Positions 1 to 8,383 of a stretch of 64,000 nucleotides of DNA are shown in pieces. Every line of letters starts with the position of its first letter. The stretch's first letter is position 1. Source of the stretch: Bacillota bacterium (GTDB lineage Bacteria > Bacillota > Dehalobacteriia > UBA4068 > UBA4997); the NCBI GenBank assembly GCA_017397935.1, contig JAFQHN010000026.1:55295-119294 (forward strand), read 5' to 3'. Below the pieces are notes generated by a model. It was given only the letters and a program-made list of their open reading frames with translations. It was not told the DNA's origin and did not search any database. Both the position numbers and the translations under genes were made by a program.

Positions 1-1479
1 ACTTTGACTGTGTCTTTGTCCTCCTCTGCTGCCAAACTGGACCCTATCCATTACAGCGGTACTTATGAAAGCCAGATCATTCAGCAGATCTGCGACCGTC
101 TGGTAGAGTACAACGACACTATGGATGACTATGTGCCTTCTTTGGCCACCAGTTGGAGTGTTTCTCCCGACGGCGTAACCTATGTATTCCAGATCCGTCA
201 GGGTGTACACTTCCAGAACACCCAGTATGCTCAGGGCCGTGAGATGACCGCTGAGGACGTTGCTTATTCCTTGAACCGTTCTGCTCAGTACTCCGATAAC
301 AACCGCTTGTCTATGCTGGACAAGGCCGAGGTTACCGGTGATTGGGAAGTTACCTGTACCTTGAAGGGCGCAAACGCTTCCTTCCTGACCGCGTTGACCG
401 ACGCCGGCAACTCTGTAATTGCTAAGGAAGAAGTTGAAGGCTGGGGCGACAACTTTGGTTACAATCTGTCCGGTACCGGCCCCTTCTACATGGAGAAATT
501 TGAACTGGACGAGCAGGCTGTGCTGGTTGCCAACGATGAGTATTGGCTGGGCGAGCCCGCTTTGGATAAGCTGGTATTCAAATTCATCACCGATTCTAAC
601 CAGGCTGCCAATGCTTTGCTGACCGGTGCCGTAGATATTGCTACCTCCTTGTCCGGTGAAGCCATCAACACCGTAGATAAGGCTGAGAATGTTGAGCTGT
701 TGAAGATTGAGGACTTGAAGATCAACTATGTTCGTTTCAACTCTCAGCAGGGTCCCACGGCTGATATCCGTGTTCGTCAGGCTTTGGCTGCTGCTGTTGA
801 TTTCGACGCAGTTCGCAAGGCTTTGTACCGTTATGATGAAGTTAAGGCCGGTTATCTGCCGCTGCCTTACGGTTCTTGGGGTTATGATGCTTCTTTGGAA
901 GCTTTGGCACCCACTTATGATGTGGACAAGGCTAAACAGCTGCTGGCTGATGCCGGCTACGCTGACGGCTTTGAAATCACCATCAACGTATCCAACACCG
1001 AAGAGCGCAAAACTCTGGCTACCATGTTGCAGGGTTACTGGGCTGAAATCGGCGTAACCGCCAAGGTTGCCGTAAACGAGTGGGGTACTTTCTCTGACAC
1101 CGTATGCTCCGGTCAATCCGACGTATACGCTATGAGCTGGAGCTGGTATCCGGACCCGTACTTCTTCCTGAACAAGCTGTTCTCCTCCGAGGAAACTACT
1201 GCCATCGGTAACGGTGCCGGCTATGTTAACGATTATGTTGACGAAATGCTGACCAAGGCCTTCGAGACCACCGATATTGCCGAGCGTGCCGATTACTACG
1301 GCAAGGCTATGGAGCAGGCCATGAAGGACTGCGTTGGTATTTACTACGCCAACCCCTACGGTATGTACGGCATCAATGGCCGCGTACAGGATTTTGTAGC
1401 CCGTGCTGACGGTCGTCTGCGCTTTATCGTATCCGAGGACGGCAATACCGTAAGCCGCAACGTATCTGTTGTGGACTAA
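1..1479 (+). CDS. Peptide ABC transporter solute-binding protein (family 5), 5' truncated
   Basis: This is the extracytoplasmic receptor of a peptide-type ABC importer. The frame is open to the left edge, so the signal peptide and true start lie outside the window; about 492 residues remain and the stop is complete. The visible part has the family 5 (DppA/OppA/NikA) layout, with a lobe containing a DVAYSLNR-type stretch near residue 88 and a C-terminal region rich in Tyr, Trp and Pro. The permease and two ATPase genes of the same transporter follow in the same direction. A structured 213-base gap separates it from the permeases, which is common where the receptor is made in excess over the membrane parts. 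Substrate (dipeptide, oligopeptide or nickel) cannot be decided from sequence; the neighbouring peptidases favour peptides. Confidence 0.9.
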   Translation, partial: TLTVSLSSSAAKLDPIHYSGTYESQIIQQICDRLVEYNDTMDDYVPSLATSWSVSPDGVTYVFQIRQGVHFQNTQYAQGREMTAEDVAYSLNRSAQYSDNNRLSMLDKAEVTGDWEVTCTLKGANASFLTALTDAGNSVIAKEEVEGWGDNFGYNLSGTGPFYMEKFELDEQAVLVANDEYWLGEPALDKLVFKFITDSNQAANALLTGAVDIATSLSGEAINTVDKAENVELLKIEDLKINYVRFNSQQGPTADIRVRQALAAAVDFDAVRKALYRYDEVKAGYLPLPYGSWGYDASLEALAPTYDVDKAKQLLADAGYADGFEITINVSNTEERKTLATMLQGYWAEIGVTAKVAVNEWGTFSDTVCSGQSDVYAMSWSWYPDPYFFLNKLFSSEETTAIGNGAGYVNDYVDEMLTKAFETTDIAERADYYGKAMEQAMKDCVGIYYANPYGMYGINGRVQDFVARADGRLRFIVSEDGNTVSRNVSVVD

Positions 1480-1532
1480 TTAAAGCAGTTGTGATTTAAG
1501 CTTTTAATCAGGCTGTTGATTATGATAGAACC

Positions 1533-1560
1533 AAGGGACGCATAATCCTGTGCGCCCCTT
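1533..1560 (+). other. Stem-loop downstream of the solute-binding protein gene
   Basis: AAGGGACGCA pairs with TGCGCCCCTT across an 8-base loop, with one A-C mismatch. A TTTTT run occurs about ten bases later, so it is at best a leaky terminator. It may protect the 3' end of the upstream message or reduce read-through into the permease genes. Confidence 0.45.
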
Positions 1561-1587
1561 CGGTGCTATCTTTTTGGTGCTGCTGCG

Positions 1588-1644
1588 CGTCATATTAAGT
1601 ATACCTGCCGAACCGGATGTTGGGCTGTGATACTTAATATGATG
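1588..1644 (+). other. Long AU-rich inverted repeat between receptor and permease genes
   Basis: CATATTAAGTAT and ATACTTAATATG form a perfect 12-bp stem that extends to 15 bp with one G-U pair, around a 27-base loop. No T-run follows, so it is not an intrinsic terminator. By analogy with other peptide-transporter operons it may be an mRNA processing or stabilising element, or an operator; this is inference. Confidence 0.5.
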
Positions 1645-1692
1645 GGCCGTGTGCCCGTTATATAAAAGACTTGAAGAAAATGTGGTGATTAT

Positions 1693-2652
1693 ATGCTGAA
1701 AACTGTTTTGAAGAGAATTTTACAATGTATCCCGACTCTGTTCATTGTAATGACCTTCACTTTTATTCTTACCCGCATGATTCCCGGTAATCCGGCGGCT
1801 ACCATTCTGGGCCCGCAGGCATCGGCGGCGGATATTGCGGCGATGGAGGTTAAGCTGGGTCTGGATTTGCCCAAGTGGCAGCAATATATCAATTATATTG
1901 TTGATGTGCTGCAACTGGATTTTGGTACGTCTTATATGTATAACCAGCCCGTACTGGATTTGATTGCCGAGCGTATCCCCAATACCCTGCAAATTTCGTT
2001 GGTGGCATTGGTGGTGGCGCTGATTTTGGGCGTGGGTGCCGGTATGTTCTCGGCGCTGCATCAGTATTCGGTGCTGGATTATGTGCTGATGATTTTGGCA
2101 TTGGTCGGCGTGTCCATCCCGATTTTCTGGCTGGGCCTGATGCTGGTTAATGTGTTCTCGGTAGAGCTGGGCTGGCTGCCGCCGCTGGGTCGTGGTTCGC
2201 TGGAAAACGGCCTGTGGGATGTTGTATCGCACATGATTTTGCCCTGCGCCTGTCTGTGTACCATCCCCATGGCTACCTTTGCCCGCATTACCCGTTCCAG
2301 TATGCTGGAAGTTATCCATAACGATTCGATCAAGGCTCTGCGTGCCCGTGGTATCAGCGAGACCAGCGTTATCTGGAAGCACGCTCTGAAAAACGCCCTG
2401 CCGCCGATTGTGACGGTGTTGGGTTTGCAGATTGCCAGCTGCTTTACCGGTGCCATTCTGACCGAGACCATCTTCTCGTGGCCGGGCATGGGTACGATGA
2501 TTGTAAACGCCATTACCAACCGTGACTATATGCTGATTCAGGGTGTGGTATTGTTCTTTGCGCTGGTATTTGTACTGGTAAACCTGCTGGTGGATATGAT
2601 TTATATGTTGATCAATCCCCGTGTAAGCTATGAGGGAGGCGATAAAAAATGA
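1693..2652 (+). CDS. dppB: Peptide ABC transporter permease, DppB/OppB type
   Basis: This is an integral membrane permease of a peptide-type importer, 319 residues, the usual family length. A first membrane helix at about residues 9-30 is followed by the extracytoplasmic loop typical of DppB and five more hydrophobic segments from about residue 98 onward. The cytoplasmic EAA loop that docks on the ATPase is visible at about residues 205-236 (KALRARGISE followed by an N-A-L-P-P end). Its stop overlaps the next start in an ATGA arrangement, indicating translational coupling with the second permease. The dpp symbol is used at family level only. Confidence 0.92.
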   Translation: MLKTVLKRILQCIPTLFIVMTFTFILTRMIPGNPAATILGPQASAADIAAMEVKLGLDLPKWQQYINYIVDVLQLDFGTSYMYNQPVLDLIAERIPNTLQISLVALVVALILGVGAGMFSALHQYSVLDYVLMILALVGVSIPIFWLGLMLVNVFSVELGWLPPLGRGSLENGLWDVVSHMILPCACLCTIPMATFARITRSSMLEVIHNDSIKALRARGISETSVIWKHALKNALPPIVTVLGLQIASCFTGAILTETIFSWPGMGTMIVNAITNRDYMLIQGVVLFFALVFVLVNLLVDMIYMLINPRVSYEGGDKK

Positions 2653-3569
2653 TGGAAAACAAAGAACCCGTTACTGCCGGCGGCGATGCGCTGGGAATGC
2701 AGTACAGCGAGGAGTTGCTGAAGCGTGAACGCAAAGCCAACAGCGCCTGGAACAAGCTGCGCCGCAATAAAACCGCCATGGTGGGTCTGTTTATCGTTTC
2801 TCTGATGATTTTTATTGCTGTGTTTGCGCCCCTGCTGACGCCTTTTGACCATGCCAAAATCAACCCGGCCGAGGCTTTTATGGCCCCCGGTGAGGGTGGG
2901 CATATCTTTGGTACTGACCATGTCGGCCGCGATTTGCTGACCCGTGTGTTCTACGGCGCGCGGGTGTCCTTGATTGTGGCTTTTGGCGGTACTGTGGTGG
3001 CCGGCTGCCTGGGTGTAATCCTTGGCTTGGTGGCCGGTTTCTTCGGCGGCGTGGTGGATAGCGTCATCATGCGTATTATGGACGGTATGCTGGCCTTCCC
3101 CTTCATTTTGCTGGCTATTATTTTGATGACGGTGCTGGGTGACGGCATCTTCAACGTGATATTGGCGATAGGTATTGGTAATGTGCCAAGCTTTGCCCGT
3201 GTTGTCCGCGGTGAGGTACATATCATTAAGAACGAGGAATATTGCAACGCCGCGCGGGTTATCGGTGTTTCTAATGTGCGGATGCTGTTTACGCATATTT
3301 TGCCCAACACCATTTCTCCGCTGATCGTTTATGCTACTTTGGGTATTGCCGGTGCCATTATCTCCGAGGCTGCGCTGAGCTTTTTGGGCCTTGGTATCAG
3401 CGAGCCGACCGCATCCTGGGGCAGTATTTTGCAGACCGGTAAAAACTGGATGGACGGCTCTCCGCATATCGCCACGCTCTCCGGCGCTTTTATTCTGGTG
3501 ACGGTACTGGGCTTTAACCTGCTGGGTGACGGTATCCGCGATGTACTTGACCCCAAGATGAAGAAGTAA
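2649..3569 (+). CDS. dppC: Peptide ABC transporter permease, DppC/OppC type
   Basis: This is the second permease subunit, 306 residues. The N-terminus carries the OppC_N-type segment (NKLRRNKTAMVGL followed by a membrane helix at about residues 40-62) and then the GTDHVGRD motif that is nearly universal in DppC. The EAA loop lies at about residues 185-225 (ARVIGVSN, then HILPN). It starts inside the last codons of dppB. It should form a heterodimeric channel with dppB, energised by the two ATPases encoded after the amidohydrolase gene. Confidence 0.92.
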   Translation: MMENKEPVTAGGDALGMQYSEELLKRERKANSAWNKLRRNKTAMVGLFIVSLMIFIAVFAPLLTPFDHAKINPAEAFMAPGEGGHIFGTDHVGRDLLTRVFYGARVSLIVAFGGTVVAGCLGVILGLVAGFFGGVVDSVIMRIMDGMLAFPFILLAIILMTVLGDGIFNVILAIGIGNVPSFARVVRGEVHIIKNEEYCNAARVIGVSNVRMLFTHILPNTISPLIVYATLGIAGAIISEAALSFLGLGISEPTASWGSILQTGKNWMDGSPHIATLSGAFILVTVLGFNLLGDGIRDVLDPKMKK

Positions 3570-3581
3570 AGAAGGTATACC

Positions 3582-4775
3582 ATGCAGAACAGAGAGTTTT
3601 ATAAAGACAGGGTGTGCACCCGTGTGGATGAGGTTATGCCGCAGCTGATTGCGCTCTCCGATACCATCTGGCAGCACCCGGAATATAATTTTCAGGAGTT
3701 CCACGCCTGTGAGGCGATGAGTAATTGCCTGGAAGAGTTGGGCTTTGCGGTGGAAACCGGCGTCGGCGGTATTGAAACATCCGTGCGTGCGGTTTATGAC
3801 AGCGGCAAGGTTGGGCCTAATCTGGGTATTTTTGGTGAGTTTGACGCTGTGCCCGGTATGGGCCATGCCTGCGGCCACAATCTGATGTGTGCCATGGCGG
3901 TGGGTGCGGGTGCCGGCTTAAAGGCTGTGGTGGACGAGCTTGGCGGTAAGGTTACGGTGCTGGGCTGCCCTGCCGAGGAAGGCGGCGGCGGTAAAATTAT
4001 CATGTTGAAGAACGGCGCTTTTGCCGGTTTGGATATTGGTTTGCTGCTGCATTCGGCCAGCGATACGGTGGTTAATGATATTTCGTACTCTCGGACGGAT
4101 GTGCGCGTGCATTTTTACGGCAAAAAAGCCCATGCTGCCACCTGGCCGGAGGAAGGAATAAGCGCGCTGACCCCGGTGTTGGAGCTCTTCCAGGTGGTAA
4201 ATGCGCTGAAACCGGAGATCGGTGATAAGGGCAAGATGCTGGGCATTATCCGTGACGGCGGTGATGAGGCCATTTATGTGCCCGACCATTGTTCAGCCGA
4301 GTTTACCATTCGTTCTTTCAGCATGAAGTATAAGCTGGAATTGCTGGAAAGATTTTTGCATATCTGCGAGCATCTGGCGGCTATCACCAATACCCGCTTT
4401 GAATACGAAGAAATCGGCCTCTCTTATGAGGATATTCGCAACAATCCTGTGCTGGAAGATTTGCTGGAACGCAATTTTACCGATTTGGGTGAGGTTGTGA
4501 AGCCGCGTGAGCGAGCGTTGGGTATCGGCTGCACCGATATGGGCAACGTTACCCATGAGCTGCCGGCGCTGCAATCTTATGTGCTGGTGAAGGCGGCCAC
4601 CCGCGGTCATACACCGGAGTTTGAGGAGGCAGTTGGCGGCCCGCTGGGGCACCGAGCCATCGGTGTGGGTGCCAAGGCTATGGCCCTGACCGGGCTGGAT
4701 ATTTTGATGGACCCCTCAAAGCTTGCTGAGGTTAAGCAGGCCTTTGCCGAGATGAAGCAGCGATATGAGGGTTAA
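3582..4775 (+). CDS. M20 family amidohydrolase/peptidase within the peptide transporter operon
   Basis: This 397-residue protein belongs to the M20 amidohydrolase branch (AbgB, hippurate hydrolase and IAA-amino-acid hydrolase relatives). The metal-binding motif GMGHACGHN is at about residues 92-100, an EEGGGGK stretch follows, and a dimerisation insert begins near residue 165. It likely cleaves an amide bond in an imported conjugate or short peptide in the cytoplasm. It sits between the permease and ATPase genes with gaps of about 10 bases, so it is co-transcribed with the transporter; its substrate is probably the transported compound. The start is ATG behind a GAAGG ribosome-binding site. 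The exact substrate is unknown. Confidence 0.88.
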   Translation: MQNREFYKDRVCTRVDEVMPQLIALSDTIWQHPEYNFQEFHACEAMSNCLEELGFAVETGVGGIETSVRAVYDSGKVGPNLGIFGEFDAVPGMGHACGHNLMCAMAVGAGAGLKAVVDELGGKVTVLGCPAEEGGGGKIIMLKNGAFAGLDIGLLLHSASDTVVNDISYSRTDVRVHFYGKKAHAATWPEEGISALTPVLELFQVVNALKPEIGDKGKMLGIIRDGGDEAIYVPDHCSAEFTIRSFSMKYKLELLERFLHICEHLAAITNTRFEYEEIGLSYEDIRNNPVLEDLLERNFTDLGEVVKPRERALGIGCTDMGNVTHELPALQSYVLVKAATRGHTPEFEEAVGGPLGHRAIGVGAKAMALTGLDILMDPSKLAEVKQAFAEMKQRYEG

Positions 4776-4784
4776 GGAGGAACC

Positions 4785-5807
4785 ATGAGCGAAAGTTTGC
4801 TGACAGTCAATGGACTGAAAACATATTTCTATACGGCCAGCGGCGTTTCCCGTGCGGTGGACGGCGTCAGCTTCACATTGGAGGCCGGCGAGGTTATGGG
4901 CATTGTGGGTGAGTCCGGTTCGGGCAAAAGTGTCACCTCCAACTCGATTATTCGTCTGCTGCCCCCTGCCGGCAAAATTGTCGCCGGCGAGGTTAAGTTT
5001 GAGGGCCGCGATATTCTGGCCATGAGTAAAAAGGAGCTGCAAGAGTTCCGCGGCAGCGATATTGCCACTATCTTCCAGGACCCCATGACATCGCTTGACC
5101 CGGTTTTCAAAATCGGCAAGCAGATGGTGGAGATGATTTGCGCTCACCAGAAAATCAGCAAGGAGGACGCCAAAAAACTGGCCATCTCCGCGTTGGAGAG
5201 AGTGGGTATCCCCGAGCCTGCCAAGCGCATGGAGTCTTATCCTTATGAGCTCTCGGGCGGTATGTGCCAGCGTGTTATTATTGCTATGGCCGTTTGCTGC
5301 AAGCCCAAGTTTATTCTGGCTGATGAGCCGACCACCGCGCTGGATGTTACCGTGCAGGCGCAGGTGCTGGATTTGTTGAAGGATTTGCAGCGAGAGATGA
5401 ACACCTCTATTCTGCTGATCACCCATAACCTGGGCGTGGTTTGGGAGATGTGCGACAAGGTAATGGTAATGTATGCCGGCAACACCGTGGAAAGTGCCGA
5501 CACCAAGGAGCTTTATGCCAACCCGCTGCATCCTTACACCTGGGGTTTGCTGGATTCTATCCCCAAGCTGTCCGATGAAAACAAGAGCGAGCTGCAAACC
5601 ATCCCCGGTACGCCGCCGGATTTGCGTCTGACGGGCAAATGCTGCAACTTCTACAACCGCTGTCCGTATATGACCGAGGCTTGCTGTCAATCGGTTCCGC
5701 CGCTGGTGGAGGTTGAGCCGGGACATTTTGTGGCCTGCCACCGCCAAAACGGCGTTAATAAATTGGTGAGAAACGAAGCCAGAGGGGAGGTAAGCTGCCA
5801 TGACTAA
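4785..5807 (+). CDS. dppD: Peptide ABC transporter ATPase, DppD/OppD type
   Basis: This is an ATP-binding subunit of 340 residues. Walker A GESGSGKS is at about residues 42-49, the signature LSGGMCQR at about 156-163 (Met replaces the usual Gln-type position) and Walker B FILADEP at about 176-182. The C-terminal oligopeptide-ABC extension carries a cysteine cluster (Cys-Cys, then NRCPYM, then ACC) that in this family can bind an iron-sulfur cluster. It starts behind a strong AAGGAGG. The final codons overlap the next ATPase gene, so the pair is translationally coupled. Confidence 0.93.
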   Translation: MSESLLTVNGLKTYFYTASGVSRAVDGVSFTLEAGEVMGIVGESGSGKSVTSNSIIRLLPPAGKIVAGEVKFEGRDILAMSKKELQEFRGSDIATIFQDPMTSLDPVFKIGKQMVEMICAHQKISKEDAKKLAISALERVGIPEPAKRMESYPYELSGGMCQRVIIAMAVCCKPKFILADEPTTALDVTVQAQVLDLLKDLQREMNTSILLITHNLGVVWEMCDKVMVMYAGNTVESADTKELYANPLHPYTWGLLDSIPKLSDENKSELQTIPGTPPDLRLTGKCCNFYNRCPYMTEACCQSVPPLVEVEPGHFVACHRQNGVNKLVRNEARGEVSCHD

Positions 5808-6792
5808 TACGGATTCCAGACAACCCCTGATGCGGATTTCTCATCTGACCAAGGAATTTAAGCTGAAAAGCAAGCGTTTTGGCCAAAAGCCGCAGATTCT
5901 GCACGCCCTTAGTGATGTATCGCTGGATGTGTATGAGGGCGAAACGCTGGGTATTATCGGTGAGTCCGGCTGCGGTAAATCCACGCTGGGCCGTACCATT
6001 ATTCAACTGCACAAGGCAACCTCCGGCACGGTGGAGTATCAGAGCAAAAACATCTTTGATTTGAAGGGTGCCGAGCTGAAAAACATTAAAAAGGATATTC
6101 AGATGGTTTTTCAGGATCCTTTTTCCTCTCTGGACCCCCGAAACACCTGCGAGGATATTATTGCTGAGCCGATCAAGGTGCATAACATCATCTCCGACCC
6201 TAAGAAACGGCAGGAGCGTGTGCTTAGCCTGATGCGGGAGGTCGGCCTGGATGTGCAGCACATGAACCGTTATCCGCATGAGTTCTCGGGCGGTCAGCGT
6301 CAGCGCATTAACGTGGCGCGTGCGCTGGCCCTTAACCCCAAAATCATCGTGTGTGATGAGCCGGTTTCGGCGCTGGACGTTTCTATTCAGGCGCAGGTGC
6401 TTAATCTGTTCAACCGCCTGCAAAAGCAGCATAACCTTACTTACATTTTTATCTCGCATGACTTGGGTGTTATCAAGCACATCAGCGACCGTATTGCCAT
6501 TATGTATCTGGGCCGCGTGGTGGAGCTGTGTGAGGCCGGGCAGATTTATGCCAACCCCCTGCATCCGTATACCCGTGCTCTGCTTTCGGCGATCCCGCCC
6601 GAATCTCCGTTTGAGAAGAAGGAGCGCATTGTGCTGAAAGGTGAGATCCCCAGCCCCATTGGCGAGCAGATTGGCTGCCCTCTGGCCGGCCGCTGCCCCA
6701 ACTGCATGGAGCGCTGTACCAGGGAAATCCCCACCCTGCGTGATGTTGGTGACGGACATCAGGTGGCCTGCTTCTTGCACCACAATGATTAA
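5800..6792 (+). CDS. dppF: Peptide ABC transporter ATPase, DppF/OppF type
   Basis: This is the second ATP-binding subunit, 330 residues, which pairs with DppD under the two permeases. Walker A GESGCGKS is at about residues 54-61, and FSGGQRQR and the Walker B stretch IIVCDEP follow in order. The C-terminal part has the family cysteines (GCPLAGRCPNCMERC). The start is ATG after GGGGAGG with 9 bases spacing, inside the dppD end. It closes the transporter operon. Confidence 0.93.
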   Translation: MTNTDSRQPLMRISHLTKEFKLKSKRFGQKPQILHALSDVSLDVYEGETLGIIGESGCGKSTLGRTIIQLHKATSGTVEYQSKNIFDLKGAELKNIKKDIQMVFQDPFSSLDPRNTCEDIIAEPIKVHNIISDPKKRQERVLSLMREVGLDVQHMNRYPHEFSGGQRQRINVARALALNPKIIVCDEPVSALDVSIQAQVLNLFNRLQKQHNLTYIFISHDLGVIKHISDRIAIMYLGRVVELCEAGQIYANPLHPYTRALLSAIPPESPFEKKERIVLKGEIPSPIGEQIGCPLAGRCPNCMERCTREIPTLRDVGDGHQVACFLHHND

Positions 6793-6814
6793 ATTTTATA
6801 ATTAAATAAACGCT

Positions 6815-6849
6815 TTGCCTCGCTGTTTTTTACAAAATCGGCGGGGCAA
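6815..6849 (+). terminator. GC-rich hairpin after the transporter operon
   Basis: TTGCCTCGCTG pairs with CGGCGGGGCAA through G-U-tolerant pairing, with a T-rich loop. No U-run follows the right arm, so if it ends transcription it would need help; it could equally stabilise the 3' end. Confidence 0.4.
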
Positions 6850-6872
6850 TCGCCTGTAAAACAGCAGTTTAA

Positions 6873-6923
6873 GTTTGTGATATTAAGAATTTTGTGATAT
6901 TGAAAAATTTGTGATTTGGAAAA
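6873..6923 (+). repeat. Three tandem 17-bp imperfect repeats running into a ribosome-binding site
   Basis: Three consecutive 17-base units each contain TTTGTGATATT or TTTGTGATTTG followed by an A-rich end (starts at 6873, 6890 and 6907). The last unit merges with the AAAGAGG ribosome-binding site of the next gene. This looks like in-place tandem duplication of the start region. Confidence 0.75.
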
Positions 6924-6931
6924 GAGGAATG

Positions 6932-8200
6932 ATGATATTGACCAATGTTACCCGTGCCGATGTGCATAAGCTGGCCCAGGAGCGCAGCGCAGAACTTATC
7001 AAGCTGGTATCCGACCTTATCCGCATCCCCAGCGAGAACCCCACCGGCAGTCAGCGTCAGGTGGTGGATTTTGCCGAGCAGTATCTGGCCGAAGCCGGTA
7101 TCGCTTATGAGGAAGTGGGCGAGAACCCCGAATTCCCCTGCATTGTTGCCAAAATGGGCAGCGATGAGGGTTTCAGCGTTATTTTGAACGGCCATTTGGA
7201 TGTAGTGCCCGCCGGTGATTTGGCACAATGGAATTATGACCCTTACTGCGGTACCGTGACCGATACCCAGATTCTGGGCCGCGGTACCTCTGATATGAAA
7301 GCCGGTGTGGCCGGTCTGCTGTTTGCCATGAAGGTGCTGAAAGATTCCGGTGCTAAGCTTAACGGCAATATTCGCCTGCATTTGGTGTCTGATGAGGAAA
7401 GCGGCGGCGAGTTTGGTTCCACCTGGCTGTGCAACCACGGCTACGCCGATAACGCTGATGCCTGCCTGATTGCCGAGCCGACTTCCAGTGATAATATCGA
7501 GATTGGCCAGAAGGGCGGTCTGCATATTGTGCTGCGTGCCCAGGGCCGTTCTGCTCATGGCAGCCTGGGCGGCTTTAAGGGCGATAACGCCATCATTAAA
7601 TTATCGAAGATTTTGGATAAATTGCCGCAGCTCACCACCATTGAAGGTCATTTTCTGCCCAGCCAGCAGCACGCGCTGGAAAATTCCATCCGTGTGGCTG
7701 ATAAAAAAATCGGTGAGCCCGGTGCCGGTGAGGTTATCCGCCATGTTTCGGCCAATGTGGGCATTATTCAGGGCGGCACCCGCCCCAACATGGTGCCGGA
7801 CAGCTGTGAGGCCATTGTGGATGTGCGCCTGCCCATTGGTGTGGACCATGCCGAGATTGAGGCTATGCTGGCCAAAATTGTGGCCGAAAGCGGTGTGGAG
7901 GGCATTACCTATGATTTGCTGTGGAAGAGCGAGGGCAATTATACCGACGAGGATGCGGTTATTGTGCAGACGGTGAAGAAAAACGCCGAGGCCCTGTGGC
8001 AGCATGAGGTGGTGCCGGCTTATCAGTGGGCCTCCTCTGATGCGCGTGAATACCGCCGTGTGGGTATCCCCACCATTCAGTACGGTCCCTCCAACACCGA
8101 GGGTATTCACTCTTATAACGAGAACGTGGATATTGAGGATGTTTTGAAATCCGGCAGCATTTATGTGTTGTCGTTGTGCGATATGCTGGGCGTAAAATAA
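6932..8200 (+). CDS. M20 family metallopeptidase (ArgE/DapE/CPG2-like)
   Basis: This is a cytoplasmic zinc aminoacylase or peptidase of the ArgE/DapE/carboxypeptidase G2 group, about 422 residues. The metal motif NGHLDVVP is at about residues 86-93, GRGTSDMK follows (bridging Asp and His-type ligands), and DEESGGEFG carries the catalytic Glu. The dimerisation domain starts near GQKGGLHIVLRAQGRSAHGS. The ATG at 6932 is chosen because it lies 4 bases after GAGG; in-frame alternatives are ATG 6929 and TTG 6938. Lying just after the peptide transporter, it probably takes part in intracellular peptide or N-acyl-amino-acid degradation. Confidence 0.87.
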   Translation: MILTNVTRADVHKLAQERSAELIKLVSDLIRIPSENPTGSQRQVVDFAEQYLAEAGIAYEEVGENPEFPCIVAKMGSDEGFSVILNGHLDVVPAGDLAQWNYDPYCGTVTDTQILGRGTSDMKAGVAGLLFAMKVLKDSGAKLNGNIRLHLVSDEESGGEFGSTWLCNHGYADNADACLIAEPTSSDNIEIGQKGGLHIVLRAQGRSAHGSLGGFKGDNAIIKLSKILDKLPQLTTIEGHFLPSQQHALENSIRVADKKIGEPGAGEVIRHVSANVGIIQGGTRPNMVPDSCEAIVDVRLPIGVDHAEIEAMLAKIVAESGVEGITYDLLWKSEGNYTDEDAVIVQTVKKNAEALWQHEVVPAYQWASSDAREYRRVGIPTIQYGPSNTEGIHSYNENVDIEDVLKSGSIYVLSLCDMLGVK

Positions 8201-8220
8201 CAGCGTTTAATTTGTTGATA

Positions 8221-8255
8221 AGGGCGGCCGGTTTGGTTATCGGCTGCCTTTTTTT
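8221..8255 (+). terminator. Rho-independent terminator after the M20 peptidase
   Basis: GGCGGCCG pairs with CGGCTGCC (one G-U pair) around a 10-base loop and is followed by seven T residues. Confidence 0.85.
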
Positions 8256-8278
8256 ATGGCGCTGTGCCGGCGGTTTGG

Positions 8279-8307
8279 TTGACATCCGGGCGGTTTCAAG
8301 GTATAAT
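8279..8307 (+). promoter_or_regulatory. Sigma-70/SigA-type promoter for the MATE gene
   Basis: Consensus TTGACA is followed after exactly 17 bases by consensus TATAAT. It lies about 75 bases upstream of the MATE start codon and directly downstream of a terminator. Confidence 0.88.
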
Positions 8308-8383
8308 GACCGCAGCTTGAAGCATGATTATGCGATACGTGATTATGCGATAAAGGATGTTTTGAGGTATAGACAGTTGTAAT

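Noticed and set aside
2628..3878. Long open frames on the strand opposite real genes (also near 4716-5801, 15403-17190, 36025-38715, 53156-55087)
   Set aside because: They mirror well-supported genes in every case and arise from strong third-position bias; they have no family motif, and their composition is Gln/His/Arg-rich as expected of antisense frames.
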